Below, piece by piece: positions 42,536 through 51,393 of a DNA stretch of 64,000 nt. Source of the stretch: Flavobacteriales bacterium (GTDB taxonomy: Bacteria; Bacteroidota; Bacteroidia; Flavobacteriales; Flavobacteriaceae); assembly GCA_004214185.1 (NCBI GenBank), contig SGZG01000003.1:1-64000 (forward strand), in the 5' to 3' direction. The notes under the pieces are model-generated. The model did no database searches, was not told where the DNA came from, and saw nothing but the letters and a program-made list of their open reading frames with translations. The number at the start of each line of letters is the position of its first letter. Position 1 is the first letter of the stretch. A program made the translations under genes and the position numbers.

Positions 42536-42541
42536 TTTATA

Positions 42542-43342
42542 TTATTTAAATGGCACTTCTTCATCACTTTTAATCCCTAAAGAATCGTAGATAAATTCAA
42601 AAGTTGAAAGTAATTTTGGTTTTCCGTTAACTATTGCAACATTATGTTCAAAATGTGCGCTTGGTTTTTTATCACGAGTTAAAATAGTCCAACCATCATT
42701 TAATTGATTTATGTTTGAAGTTCCCAAATTAATCATTGGTTCAATAGCAACGACCATTCCTTCTTGAAATTTCTTTCCAGTCCCTCGCTTTCCATAGTTA
42801 GGCATTTCAGGTTTTTCATGCATTTCTTTTCCCAGTCCGTGACCTACTAACTCTCTTACCACGCCATATCCTCTGGACTCGTTGTAATTTTGAATTGCGT
42901 AACCCACATCTCCAACTCTATTTCCTAATTTAAATTGTTCAATTCCAACGTACAAAGATTCCTTCGCAGTTTTTAGTAATTTTAAAGTTTCTTTATCAAT
43001 TTCACCAACTGGAAAAGTATATGCGTGATCTCCATAATAACCATTTTTTAAAACCCCACAGTCAATTGAAAGAATATCACCTTCAGTAATTATTTCCTTA
43101 TTTGGAATTCCATGAACAACTTGATTGTTTGGACTTATACATAATGTATTTGGGAAATCGTATAAACCTAGAAATCCGGGAACTGCACCATGATCTCTGA
43201 TAAAAGTTTCAGCTAATTTATCAAGATAAAGTGTAGAAATTCCGGGTTTAATTTCACTAGCTAGCATTCCTAATGTTTTAGAAACTAGTTGAGCACTTTC
43301 TTTTATTAGCTCTATTTCCTCATAAGATTTAGTTAAACTCAT
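42542..43342 (-). CDS. map: Methionine aminopeptidase type I
   Basis: LSIDCGVLKNGYYGDHAYTFPVG, GHGLGKEMHEKP, VAIEPMINLG. Confidence 0.96.
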   Translation of the reverse strand: MSLTKSYEEIELIKESAQLVSKTLGMLASEIKPGISTLYLDKLAETFIRDHGAVPGFLGLYDFPNTLCISPNNQVVHGIPNKEIITEGDILSIDCGVLKNGYYGDHAYTFPVGEIDKETLKLLKTAKESLYVGIEQFKLGNRVGDVGYAIQNYNESRGYGVVRELVGHGLGKEMHEKPEMPNYGKRGTGKKFQEGMVVAIEPMINLGTSNINQLNDGWTILTRDKKPSAHFEHNVAIVNGKPKLLSTFEFIYDSLGIKSDEEVPFK

Positions 43343-43343
43343 A

Positions 43344-43880
43344 TTAAAAATCGTAAGGATTTTGATAATTATTTGTTGTTAGAATTTCTAAAATATCTTT
43401 TTCAATTGTTTCAATTGGAAACTCAACGATTCTATTAATTTCATTTCCATTTTTTTTAAATATAAATGTTGGCACATTTATTATATTTTGATTTAGCTCA
43501 AGACTATCAGGTGTAGTTTTTTCAAGAGTCATTCCAATCATTTCAATTTTATTATTATTGATTTTTAATTTATCCATTAATTTAAAAAACACCGGAAGTT
43601 CTTTACGACTATCACTACACCATGTTCCCATAAAAATTTTTATTTCAACACCTTTAAATAATGGTTTGAGTTTATCAATTGTTTTTTTATCAAATTCGTA
43701 ATCCTTATAATTTTTGTTGAACCAAGTTTTGTGTGGATCTTTTGTTAGTTCTTTTCTATCAAAGACTCCAATTATATCTACATAGTCAAGTTCAGTTTCA
43801 CTGCTATTTTTGTTTGATGATATTGAACTATTACAGCTAAAAACAGTTATTAATAATATGATTAGAATATTATTTTTCAT
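43344..43880 (-). CDS. Thioredoxin-family lipoprotein
   Basis: Lipobox VFSCNSS; IKIFMGTWCSDSRKELPVFFKLMDKL and VPTFIFKKNGNEINRIVE. Confidence 0.85.
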   Translation of the reverse strand: MKNNILIILLITVFSCNSSISSNKNSSETELDYVDIIGVFDRKELTKDPHKTWFNKNYKDYEFDKKTIDKLKPLFKGVEIKIFMGTWCSDSRKELPVFFKLMDKLKINNNKIEMIGMTLEKTTPDSLELNQNIINVPTFIFKKNGNEINRIVEFPIETIEKDILEILTTNNYQNPYDF

Positions 43881-45403
43881 CTATTAACTATTAGAGATTT
43901 ACCAGTCATTTTTTGTGGTTTATTTATATTCATCAATTCTAATATTGTCGGAGCGATATCACCTAAAACACCATTACTAATCTTTTTTATATCATTATCA
44001 ATCATTATAAACGGAACTGGATTTGTTGTGTGGGCTGTATTTGGCGAATTATCATCATTTATCATTATATCAGAATTTCCATGATCGGCAATAACCATAA
44101 TTGTATAGTCATTTGCTTTTGCTTTTTCAATAATTTTTTTTGAGCAATTATCAACTGTTTCACAAGCTTTTATAGCAGCAGACATTATCCCTGTATGGCC
44201 AACCATATCTGGATTGGCAAAATTTAAACATATAAAATCTACTTCTCTTTTTTCAATTTCTGGTATAATTGAGTTAGTAATTTCGAAAGCACTCATTTCT
44301 GGCTTCAAATCATAAGTTGCAACTTTCGGAGATTGACAAAGAATTCTTTTTTCATTTTTGTAGGGTTTTTCTCTTCCTCCATTAAAAAAAAATGTAACAT
44401 GAGGGTATTTTTCAGTTTCGGCTATTCTGATTTGTGTTTTATTATTTTTTGAAAGAATTTCACCTAAGGTATCATCAAGATTATCTTTATCATAAATATT
44501 TTTTACTCCTTTAAAAGATTCATCATAATTGGTCATTGTGATGAAATTAAGGTTAAGCTTTCTCATGTCCTTAATGTCACTTTGAGTCAACACCTCAGTA
44601 AGTTGTCTTCCTCTATCTGTTCTGAAATTGAAAAAAATGACATAGTCTCCGTTTTCAATCAACCCATTTGACTTTCCGTTCTTATCAACTTTTATAAGAG
44701 GCTCTATGAACTCGTCAGTTATATTTTTTCTGTAAGATTCTTTTACTGAATCTATAAAATTTGAGGTTTGTAAACCAACACCTTTGACTAAAAGATCGTA
44801 ACATTTTTTTGTTCTTTCCCATCTTTTATCTCTGTCCATTGCATAGTATCGTCCTATCACACTTGCTAATTTTGCACCTGAATTTTCTGTAGATTTTTCA
44901 ATCCTTTTTATAAATTCTATACCTGATTTAGGGTCGACATCCCTACCATCCGTAAATGCATGAACATATACGTTAGAAAGGTGCATTTCCTTAGTAATAT
45001 TAAGTATCGCTTCTAAGTGTTTAATGTGCGAATGAACACCACCATCTGATGTTAACCCTATTAAATGCAATTTTTTTTTATTTTTTTGGATTTCATTTAA
45101 AGGGTTTTTCAGATTTTTTAAATTTTGAAAATTATTATTTAAAATATCGAGATTGATTCTTGCATAGTCTTGATAAACAATTCTTCCAGCCCCCAAATTC
45201 ATGTGGCCAACCTCACTATTACCCATTTGACCCTCAGGAAGACCAACTCCAGGTCCATAAGTGATTAGTTCAGAATTAGGATACTTATTATATAAAGAAT
45301 CAATGTAAGGTGTTTTAGCTTTGTCAATTGCAGATACACTTGGTTTTGTTCCCAATCCCCAGCCATCAAGAATCATTAATAAAACTTTTTTATTATGAGT
45401 CAA
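43877..45403 (-). CDS. gpmI: 2,3-bisphosphoglycerate-independent phosphoglycerate mutase
   Basis: LMILDGWGLG, GNSEVGHMNLGAGRIVYQDYARI, TSDGGVHSHI, NFANPDMVGHTG, ADHGNSD. Confidence 0.97.
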   Translation of the reverse strand: MTHNKKVLLMILDGWGLGTKPSVSAIDKAKTPYIDSLYNKYPNSELITYGPGVGLPEGQMGNSEVGHMNLGAGRIVYQDYARINLDILNNNFQNLKNLKNPLNEIQKNKKKLHLIGLTSDGGVHSHIKHLEAILNITKEMHLSNVYVHAFTDGRDVDPKSGIEFIKRIEKSTENSGAKLASVIGRYYAMDRDKRWERTKKCYDLLVKGVGLQTSNFIDSVKESYRKNITDEFIEPLIKVDKNGKSNGLIENGDYVIFFNFRTDRGRQLTEVLTQSDIKDMRKLNLNFITMTNYDESFKGVKNIYDKDNLDDTLGEILSKNNKTQIRIAETEKYPHVTFFFNGGREKPYKNEKRILCQSPKVATYDLKPEMSAFEITNSIIPEIEKREVDFICLNFANPDMVGHTGIMSAAIKACETVDNCSKKIIEKAKANDYTIMVIADHGNSDIMINDDNSPNTAHTTNPVPFIMIDNDIKKISNGVLGDIAPTILELMNINKPQKMTGKSLIVNR

Positions 45404-45426
45404 TTTGTTGTAATTTTTTTGAATGA

Positions 45427-45434
45427 CAAATATA
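45427..45434 (-). promoter_or_regulatory. Candidate -7 element (TATATTTG) for gpmI
   Basis: Minus-strand TATATTTG 23 nt upstream of the gpmI ATG, beside a 20-bp palindrome. Confidence 0.5.
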
Positions 45435-45437
45435 ATT

Positions 45438-45457
45438 ATAATCTATCGATAGATTAT
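45438..45457. repeat. 20-bp perfect palindrome ATAATCTATCGATAGATTAT
   Basis: Checked base by base around the CG centre at 45447/45448; overlaps the stop codon of the M15 peptidase gene and lies upstream of gpmI. Confidence 0.9.
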
Positions 45458-46170
45458 TTTAAATCGGGATTTATATCCATTATATTTTCTGTGATGTACT
45501 TATCAATAAAGGATTTGGTAAAGAATTCATGTCCTTTAAGATCTGGGTTCTTTATAATTTTTTCAATGTCATTATTAATAAATGCATTATAATACTTTAT
45601 TGAGGTTGGCCTGTAGCTGTAATGCCAAGGTTCGTATTCAAAACCTTTCCTGTTTATATCATTATTATAAGTCAAATAAAAACCAAATTTCTCAGAATTT
45701 TCATCCATCCATGATTTAATTTTGAAAAAAATTCCATTTTTTTCAAATTTTTTAGAAATTAGAACATCATTCTCATCTGGATAATTTCCATCAATTATAT
45801 CGATGTCTGTTCCCCAATGATGTCTGGATGTTCCTGGAATTGTAGAAAAGCGAATAATTTCAAGGATTGCCTCATTAGGATTTAAAGAATATTCTTCTGT
45901 AAATTTTTTATATTTATTATTCCATATTAGTTTTTGTCTTTCATAATCTCTGTATGCAGAAATTATTTTTAAATTAAATCCATCCTTTTTTGCAGCAATT
46001 TGCATTTTTTTAAAGGCATAATAAGTTTCTGATTCAAGCTTGATGGAATCACCTATTAGATTATTGTTATTTAATCCGATTAATTGGTCTAGATTCATAA
46101 TTTTTTGACAATAACTTTTATTACAAAATAAAAAAAATACAATTATTAGAGATATTAAGTTAATTTTCAT
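45454..46170 (-). CDS. D-alanyl-D-alanine carboxypeptidase family protein (M15/VanY-like)
   Basis: IISAYRDYERQKLIWNNKY, PGTSRHHWGTDIDI, YEPWHYSY zinc-ligand motifs; signal peptide. Confidence 0.9.
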   Translation of the reverse strand: MKINLISLIIVFFLFCNKSYCQKIMNLDQLIGLNNNNLIGDSIKLESETYYAFKKMQIAAKKDGFNLKIISAYRDYERQKLIWNNKYKKFTEEYSLNPNEAILEIIRFSTIPGTSRHHWGTDIDIIDGNYPDENDVLISKKFEKNGIFFKIKSWMDENSEKFGFYLTYNNDINRKGFEYEPWHYSYRPTSIKYYNAFINNDIEKIIKNPDLKGHEFFTKSFIDKYITENIMDINPDLK

Positions 46171-46610
46171 TTTACTTTTTTAAATAAAAAATAATGTTTA
46201 CCAATATTATTAATATAAAAACTCTCAAAATTATTAATATATCCTTTTTTGAGATAGAATTTTAGAGCACTTTTTCTAGCATTCATCCAGATATATTCAA
46301 AATTTTTAGCTTTTGAAAGTTCTTCAGCTTTATTTAATAATGATAGACCTACATTTTGTTTTTGAAATTTATCATAAACACACATTCCCCTAAGTTGTAT
46401 AGAATTTTTTGAATTTAATTTTATTGAATTATTTTCAATTAATGAAACTCCACCAATTATTAAATCATCTTTAATAACTGCAAGATGAATTGAAGTTTCA
46501 TTCTCATCTCCCTCAAACTTACAATATTTAATTCCAGCACTTTTTCTTAATACTATATTTCTAATTGGATAGAGACTTATGCATTTAACTTTTTTTACTT
46601 TCCAATTCAT
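46167..46610 (-). CDS. GNAT-family N-acetyltransferase
   Basis: IQLRGMCVYDKFQKQNVGLSLLNKAEELSKAKNFEYIWMNARKSALKFYLKKGY. Confidence 0.85.
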   Translation of the reverse strand: MNWKVKKVKCISLYPIRNIVLRKSAGIKYCKFEGDENETSIHLAVIKDDLIIGGVSLIENNSIKLNSKNSIQLRGMCVYDKFQKQNVGLSLLNKAEELSKAKNFEYIWMNARKSALKFYLKKGYINNFESFYINNIGKHYFLFKKVK

Positions 46611-46644
46611 TTAAAACTAAAATTAGTAATATATTGTAAATGAT

Positions 46645-46660
46645 TTGTAAATATTTACAA
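46645..46660. repeat. 16-bp perfect palindrome TTGTAAATATTTACAA upstream of tRNA-Gly
   Basis: Read directly; a further direct copy of TTGTAAAT lies at 46634-46641. Confidence 0.85.
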
Positions 46661-46664
46661 TAAT

Positions 46665-46737
46665 GCGGGAGTAGCTCAGTTGGTAGAGCGTCAGCCTTCC
46701 AAGCTGAATGTCGCCGGTTCGAACCCGGTCTCCCGCT
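46665..46737 (+). tRNA. tRNA-Gly (anticodon TCC)
   Basis: Acceptor GCGGGAG/CTCCCGC, anticodon stem TCAGC/GCTGA with loop CTTCCAA, T-loop GGTTCGAACCC, discriminator T. Confidence 0.95.
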
Positions 46738-46747
46738 CAACAATTCA

Positions 46748-47491
46748 ATGATGAGAATAGTTATTTTTTTATTGTTAGTCTCAAATCTTTTATTCTCTCA
46801 GGATGAAAGAACTTGGATCAGAGGAAAAGTTCTTTACAAAAATATTAACGTAGTTTCTGCAAATGTTGTAAATAATACATCTGGTCAAGCGACAATTACA
46901 AATGAAGATGGAGAATTTGAAATGAAAGTTAGATTAAATGATCGTCTTGTTTTCTCCTCGGTTCAATATGAAATTAGATCAACAACAATAGATAAAGACA
47001 TATTACAAAAAAGTAGGTTAGTCATTGACGTTAATGAAAAAGTTACAATTCTTGATGAGGTAGTTGTTGGACCAGAAAATACCGAAAAGTTTTTAGATTT
47101 AAAAAAAGAAGAATTTAAAAGGGTGGATTATATTGCTGATAAATCAACAAGAATTAAAAATGAAATTTTAAAAGCAGGTACATTTAATAACGGTCTAAAT
47201 TTTATAAACCTTTATAAGGCCATTGCCAAAAGTTCAAACAAAGTTGAACTGGATAAGAAGAATATCAATAGTCTTAAATACAAGCCTAGTGATTTGATAA
47301 GAGAAGTATATGATGATTCTTTTTTTGTAACTACACTTGGAATCAAAAAAGATAGTATTTCAGAATTTCTTCTATACTGCAATGACAGATTTCCCTCAAA
47401 GGTTCTATTCAAAAAAAGCAATGAGTTTCAATTAATAGATTTTTTAATTAACCAAAGTGAAAAGTTTAAAAAAATTCTTGAAAGAAACTAG
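46748..47491 (+). CDS. CarboxypepD_reg-like (beta-sandwich) secreted protein, paralogue 1
   Basis: Signal peptide; IRGKVLYKNINVVSANVVNNTSGQATITNEDGEFEMKVRLNDRLVFSSVQYE. Confidence 0.8.
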   Translation: MMRIVIFLLLVSNLLFSQDERTWIRGKVLYKNINVVSANVVNNTSGQATITNEDGEFEMKVRLNDRLVFSSVQYEIRSTTIDKDILQKSRLVIDVNEKVTILDEVVVGPENTEKFLDLKKEEFKRVDYIADKSTRIKNEILKAGTFNNGLNFINLYKAIAKSSNKVELDKKNINSLKYKPSDLIREVYDDSFFVTTLGIKKDSISEFLLYCNDRFPSKVLFKKSNEFQLIDFLINQSEKFKKILERN

Positions 47492-48260
47492 TTTAATTTT
47501 TGCTTTCTTTTTTTGTTTAACAAATATTTTTTCACAAACAAATCAAGATTTTAAAATTTTAAATGGTGGGATTGTCAATGATTCTATTGATTTAATTGGA
47601 ATTCATATAATCAATAAATCTACTGGATCGAAAACAATTACCAATCTTGAAGGAGAATTTGAAATTGGAATACAAAAAAATGATACAATAATAATTTCCT
47701 CTGTTCAAATAATACCAAGGGTTTTAATTGTCGATGATTTAATTTATAAACAAGAATTCTTAAAAGTTTATGTTGATGAATTTATTAATGAACTAGAAAA
47801 TGTTGTTGTTAAGCCCCACAATTTATCTGGAAATTTTTTGAAGGATATGAAAAATTCTGATGTCAAAGTTCCAATTAATTTTGATGATGTTGGTATCCCC
47901 GGTTTTAAAGGTAAGAGAGAAGAAAAAATAGTGTCTGAGAAAAGTTTGATTTTAAGTACTCTTCTACTACCACTCACAGGAGGGCTAGATATTGAGGCGG
48001 TATATAAACATTTGTCTGGATATTATACTAGCTTAAGAAATACAAGAAAATGGAATAAACAATCAGTGTCAGCTGTAAGTATTATTGAATTTTATGGAGT
48101 CAATTTTTTTACAAACTCTTATGATCTAAAACAAGATGATGTTTATGAGTTTGTTTTAGGTGGTATTGAAAATAGCTCAATTCAAAGTGATTTTAATTCC
48201 TCAGACCATATATTAGTTATTGAAGCATTTAATAAATATTTCGAATCTTTAAATGAATAG
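47457..48260 (+). CDS. CarboxypepD_reg-like secreted protein, paralogue 2
   Basis: IHIINKSTGSKTITNLEGEFEIGIQKNDTIIISSVQ aligns with the previous gene; start overlaps paralogue 1 (GTG 47457, or a later TTG). Confidence 0.78.
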   Translation: MKSLKKFLKETSLIFAFFFCLTNIFSQTNQDFKILNGGIVNDSIDLIGIHIINKSTGSKTITNLEGEFEIGIQKNDTIIISSVQIIPRVLIVDDLIYKQEFLKVYVDEFINELENVVVKPHNLSGNFLKDMKNSDVKVPINFDDVGIPGFKGKREEKIVSEKSLILSTLLLPLTGGLDIEAVYKHLSGYYTSLRNTRKWNKQSVSAVSIIEFYGVNFFTNSYDLKQDDVYEFVLGGIENSSIQSDFNSSDHILVIEAFNKYFESLNE

Positions 48261-48741
48261 ACTAATTATTTTTTTCTTTTTTTTAATATTTTCCAGCTTT
48301 CTGGAGCACAAGTATTATGTTAGCACATCACTATTTAATTTCACAGAAGATAGTTCCTTGCAAATAACTCTAAGAATATTTAAAGACGATTTGTCAAATG
48401 CTATTTCAGATACATATTTAGACCAGAAAACAGATGACCTAAATTTAATTGATGAACTTTATTTTAAACAAGTCGATAAATACATAAACTCAAAAATTTC
48501 TATTCTAATCGATGATAAAAAATTTGAAATGGACTATTTAGGTCTTGAAACCAAAAATGACATGTATGTATGTTACTTAGAAATTGAAAACTTGCCTATA
48601 TATAGTAACATGGTTATTAGTAATAAAATTTTATTTGAAATTTTTGATGATCAGCAAAATATAATTCATGTAAAGAGAAATGATAAAAGACAGAGTTTTA
48701 TTGCAAGAAATAATAATTCTTTTCTAACACTTGATATATAA
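48253..48741 (+). CDS. DUF6702-like small secreted protein
   Basis: HKYYVSTSLFNFTEDSSLQITLRIFKDDLSNAI; located between CarboxypepD_reg-like and M1 peptidase genes. Confidence 0.65.
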   Translation: MNRLIIFFFFLIFSSFLEHKYYVSTSLFNFTEDSSLQITLRIFKDDLSNAISDTYLDQKTDDLNLIDELYFKQVDKYINSKISILIDDKKFEMDYLGLETKNDMYVCYLEIENLPIYSNMVISNKILFEIFDDQQNIIHVKRNDKRQSFIARNNNSFLTLDI

Positions 48742-48775
48742 TTTTTTATTAATTTGTGGAGCCTAAAATAAAATT

Positions 48776-51070
48776 ATGACCCATAAAAAAACTATATCTT
48801 TTCTTATCACATTTTTAATCTTTTTTAATGGTTTTTCTCAAGAAGCAAAAGATAGAAATCAAGAAAATATTAATGTCAATAAATTCAGACAACTGTATCA
48901 GGAATTTTCTACTCCAAACATGTATAGAACTGCTTCTGGTGCTCCAGGTCCTGCTTATTATCAGCAACAAGCCGATTACAAAATGGATATTGAGTTGGAC
49001 GATGAAAATAAAAAAATATATGGTAACGAAACAATTACCTACAAAAATAATTCCCCAGATGTTTTAGATTATTTATGGGTTCAACTTGACCAAAATGTTA
49101 GAAAAAAAGATTCTCCTTCTTTAGAAATTAATGGAAATGGAGCATCTCCTTACTATTTACCCTCTGGTTTTACTAAAGAATTTTTAAGTGAACCTTTTGA
49201 TGGTGGATTCAATATTGAATATGTTTTGGATGAAAATAAAAAACCTTTAAAATATATTGTTAATCAGACTATGATGAGAATTGATTTACCAACTCCATTA
49301 AAAAGTGGAGAAAGCGTCTCATTTAGCATTAAATGGTGGTATAATATTCAAGATCATGTTAATCAAGACGGAAGATCTGGTTATGAAACTTTTGAAAAGG
49401 ATGGAAATAGGTTATATATAATTGCTCAATTTTTTCCAAGAATGGCAGTCTATAATGAAGTTGAGGGATGGCAAAATTACCAATTTTGGGGTGATGGGGA
49501 GTTTGCATTACCTTTTGGAAATTATGATGTTAAGATTACTGTTCCTTCAGACCATATTTTAGATGCAACTGGAGAGTTACAAAATAGAAAAAATGTGTTT
49601 TCAAAAGAAATGCTTAAGCGTTTTAATAAAGCGAAGAAAACATATGACAAACCAGTAATGATAGTCACTCAAGCAGAGGCAGAGGAAGCTGAAAAGGGAT
49701 TCTCAAAAAAGAAGAAAACATGGCATTTTGTGGCAGAAAATGTAAGAGATTTTGCTTTTGCCACCTCCAGAAAATTTATCTGGGACATGATGGCTGTAAA
49801 AATTGGAAATAAAGATGTAATGGCTGTTTCAATGTATCCAAAAGAAGGTAATCCATTGTGGGAAGACTATTCAACTGTTGTTGTAGCAGAAACTCTAAAA
49901 ACTTACTCTGATTATACCTTTGATTATCCATATCATAAAGCTATTTCAGTTCACGCAAAGCAAATTGGAATGGAATACCCTATGATATGTTTCAATTTTG
50001 GAAGACCCAATATTGATGGCTCTTATTCAGATAGAGTTAAATTTGGAATGATAGGAGTAATTGTTCATGAAATTGGTCATAATTGGTTTCCAATGATTGT
50101 TAATAATGATGAAAGACAGTGGGCTTGGATGGACGAGGGAATTAATACTTTCGTTCAATATGTTGCAGAACAAAAACTGGGTGAGGATTTTCCAGACATG
50201 ATTTACCCACTAGAAAAATTTCCATCTGATAGAGGACCTGCTGAAATGATAACTAATTATATGAGTGTAGATCAAAACTTTTTAGCACCAATAATGTCGA
50301 ACCCAGAGAATGTTTATAGTTTGGGCCCAAATGCTTATGGAAAACCGGCTACTGCGTTAAATATACTGAGAGAAACGATAATGGGAAGAGAATTATTTGA
50401 TCATGCCTTTAAGACTTATTCAAAAAGATGGAAGTTTAAGCATCCAAGTCCAGAAGATTTTTTCAGAACAATGGAAGACGCCTCAGCAGTAGACTTAGAT
50501 TGGTTCTGGAGAGGGTGGTTTTACACTACAGATTATGTTGATATAGGCATAAAGGAGGTTAATCAATATTTTGTTTCCAGCGAGCCTGGAGTTAAAATGA
50601 AAGAACTTATGGAAGAACAAGGTATTCCTAGAAACAGACTAAGACCACTAGTTTTTTTAGAAAATTTTGACAATGACACTGAAAATTTAAAAGAAAATGA
50701 CCCTTTAGAAAATTCAAAGTTGTTAAATAATTACATAAAAGAAAACTTCAGTGAAAGTGAAATAACAAATTTGCAGGTCCCTAAATATTTTTATGAAATT
50801 GTATTTGATAAGCCGGGTGGTTTAGTTATGCCAATTATAGTTGATTATGAATACGAAGATGGAACTATTGAAAGAGTGAAATACCCTGTTCAAATTTGGA
50901 GAAAAAATGATAAAGAAGTTAGGAAATTAGTCCCCTCCAATAAGAAAATTATAGGTATTAGTCTTGATCCTGATTTAGAAACAGCTGATATAGATACCTC
51001 CAACAACTCCTGGCCAAAAAAACAGGATGAATCAGACTTTGATAAATTTAAATCACAAGTAAAAGGATAA
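48776..51070 (+). CDS. M1-family metallopeptidase, secreted
   Basis: Signal peptide; VHEIGHNWFPMIVNNDERQWAWMDEGINTF (HEXXH-x18-E gluzincin signature). Confidence 0.93.
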   Translation: MTHKKTISFLITFLIFFNGFSQEAKDRNQENINVNKFRQLYQEFSTPNMYRTASGAPGPAYYQQQADYKMDIELDDENKKIYGNETITYKNNSPDVLDYLWVQLDQNVRKKDSPSLEINGNGASPYYLPSGFTKEFLSEPFDGGFNIEYVLDENKKPLKYIVNQTMMRIDLPTPLKSGESVSFSIKWWYNIQDHVNQDGRSGYETFEKDGNRLYIIAQFFPRMAVYNEVEGWQNYQFWGDGEFALPFGNYDVKITVPSDHILDATGELQNRKNVFSKEMLKRFNKAKKTYDKPVMIVTQAEAEEAEKGFSKKKKTWHFVAENVRDFAFATSRKFIWDMMAVKIGNKDVMAVSMYPKEGNPLWEDYSTVVVAETLKTYSDYTFDYPYHKAISVHAKQIGMEYPMICFNFGRPNIDGSYSDRVKFGMIGVIVHEIGHNWFPMIVNNDERQWAWMDEGINTFVQYVAEQKLGEDFPDMIYPLEKFPSDRGPAEMITNYMSVDQNFLAPIMSNPENVYSLGPNAYGKPATALNILRETIMGRELFDHAFKTYSKRWKFKHPSPEDFFRTMEDASAVDLDWFWRGWFYTTDYVDIGIKEVNQYFVSSEPGVKMKELMEEQGIPRNRLRPLVFLENFDNDTENLKENDPLENSKLLNNYIKENFSESEITNLQVPKYFYEIVFDKPGGLVMPIIVDYEYEDGTIERVKYPVQIWRKNDKEVRKLVPSNKKIIGISLDPDLETADIDTSNNSWPKKQDESDFDKFKSQVKG

Positions 51071-51073
51071 ACT

Positions 51074-51105
51074 AAAAAAGGTCGATTTTTAATCGACCTT
51101 TTTTT
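51074..51105 (+). terminator. Rho-independent terminator after the M1 peptidase gene
   Basis: AAAAAAGGTCGATT-TTT-AATCGACCTTTTTTT: 14-bp perfect stem with 3-nt loop and T-tract. Confidence 0.9.
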
Positions 51106-51120
51106 ATATTTACATCAAGT

Positions 51121-51390
51121 ATGAATTTAATGATTTTGTTTATTAGTGGACCTGAGATTCTATTTATAGGTTTAATGATCTTATTGGTATTTGGTGCTGA
51201 TAAAATTCCTGAGATATCTAGAGGTCTTGGAAAAGGAATTCGTCAAGTAAAAGATGCAACAGAGGATATTAAATCCGAAATAAAAAAAAGTGCAGAAAAG
51301 CAAGGTTTAGATACCAAATCAATTAAAAAAGAAATAGAAGAGGTTAAGGATCAGATGGATGAACTAACAGGTTCAATTAAAAGAAAATAA
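51121..51390 (+). CDS. tatA: Sec-independent translocase TatA/TatE
   Basis: GPEILFIGLMILLVFGADKIPEISRGLGKGIRQVKDA. Confidence 0.93.
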   Translation: MNLMILFISGPEILFIGLMILLVFGADKIPEISRGLGKGIRQVKDATEDIKSEIKKSAEKQGLDTKSIKKEIEEVKDQMDELTGSIKRK

Positions 51391-51393
51391 TTT

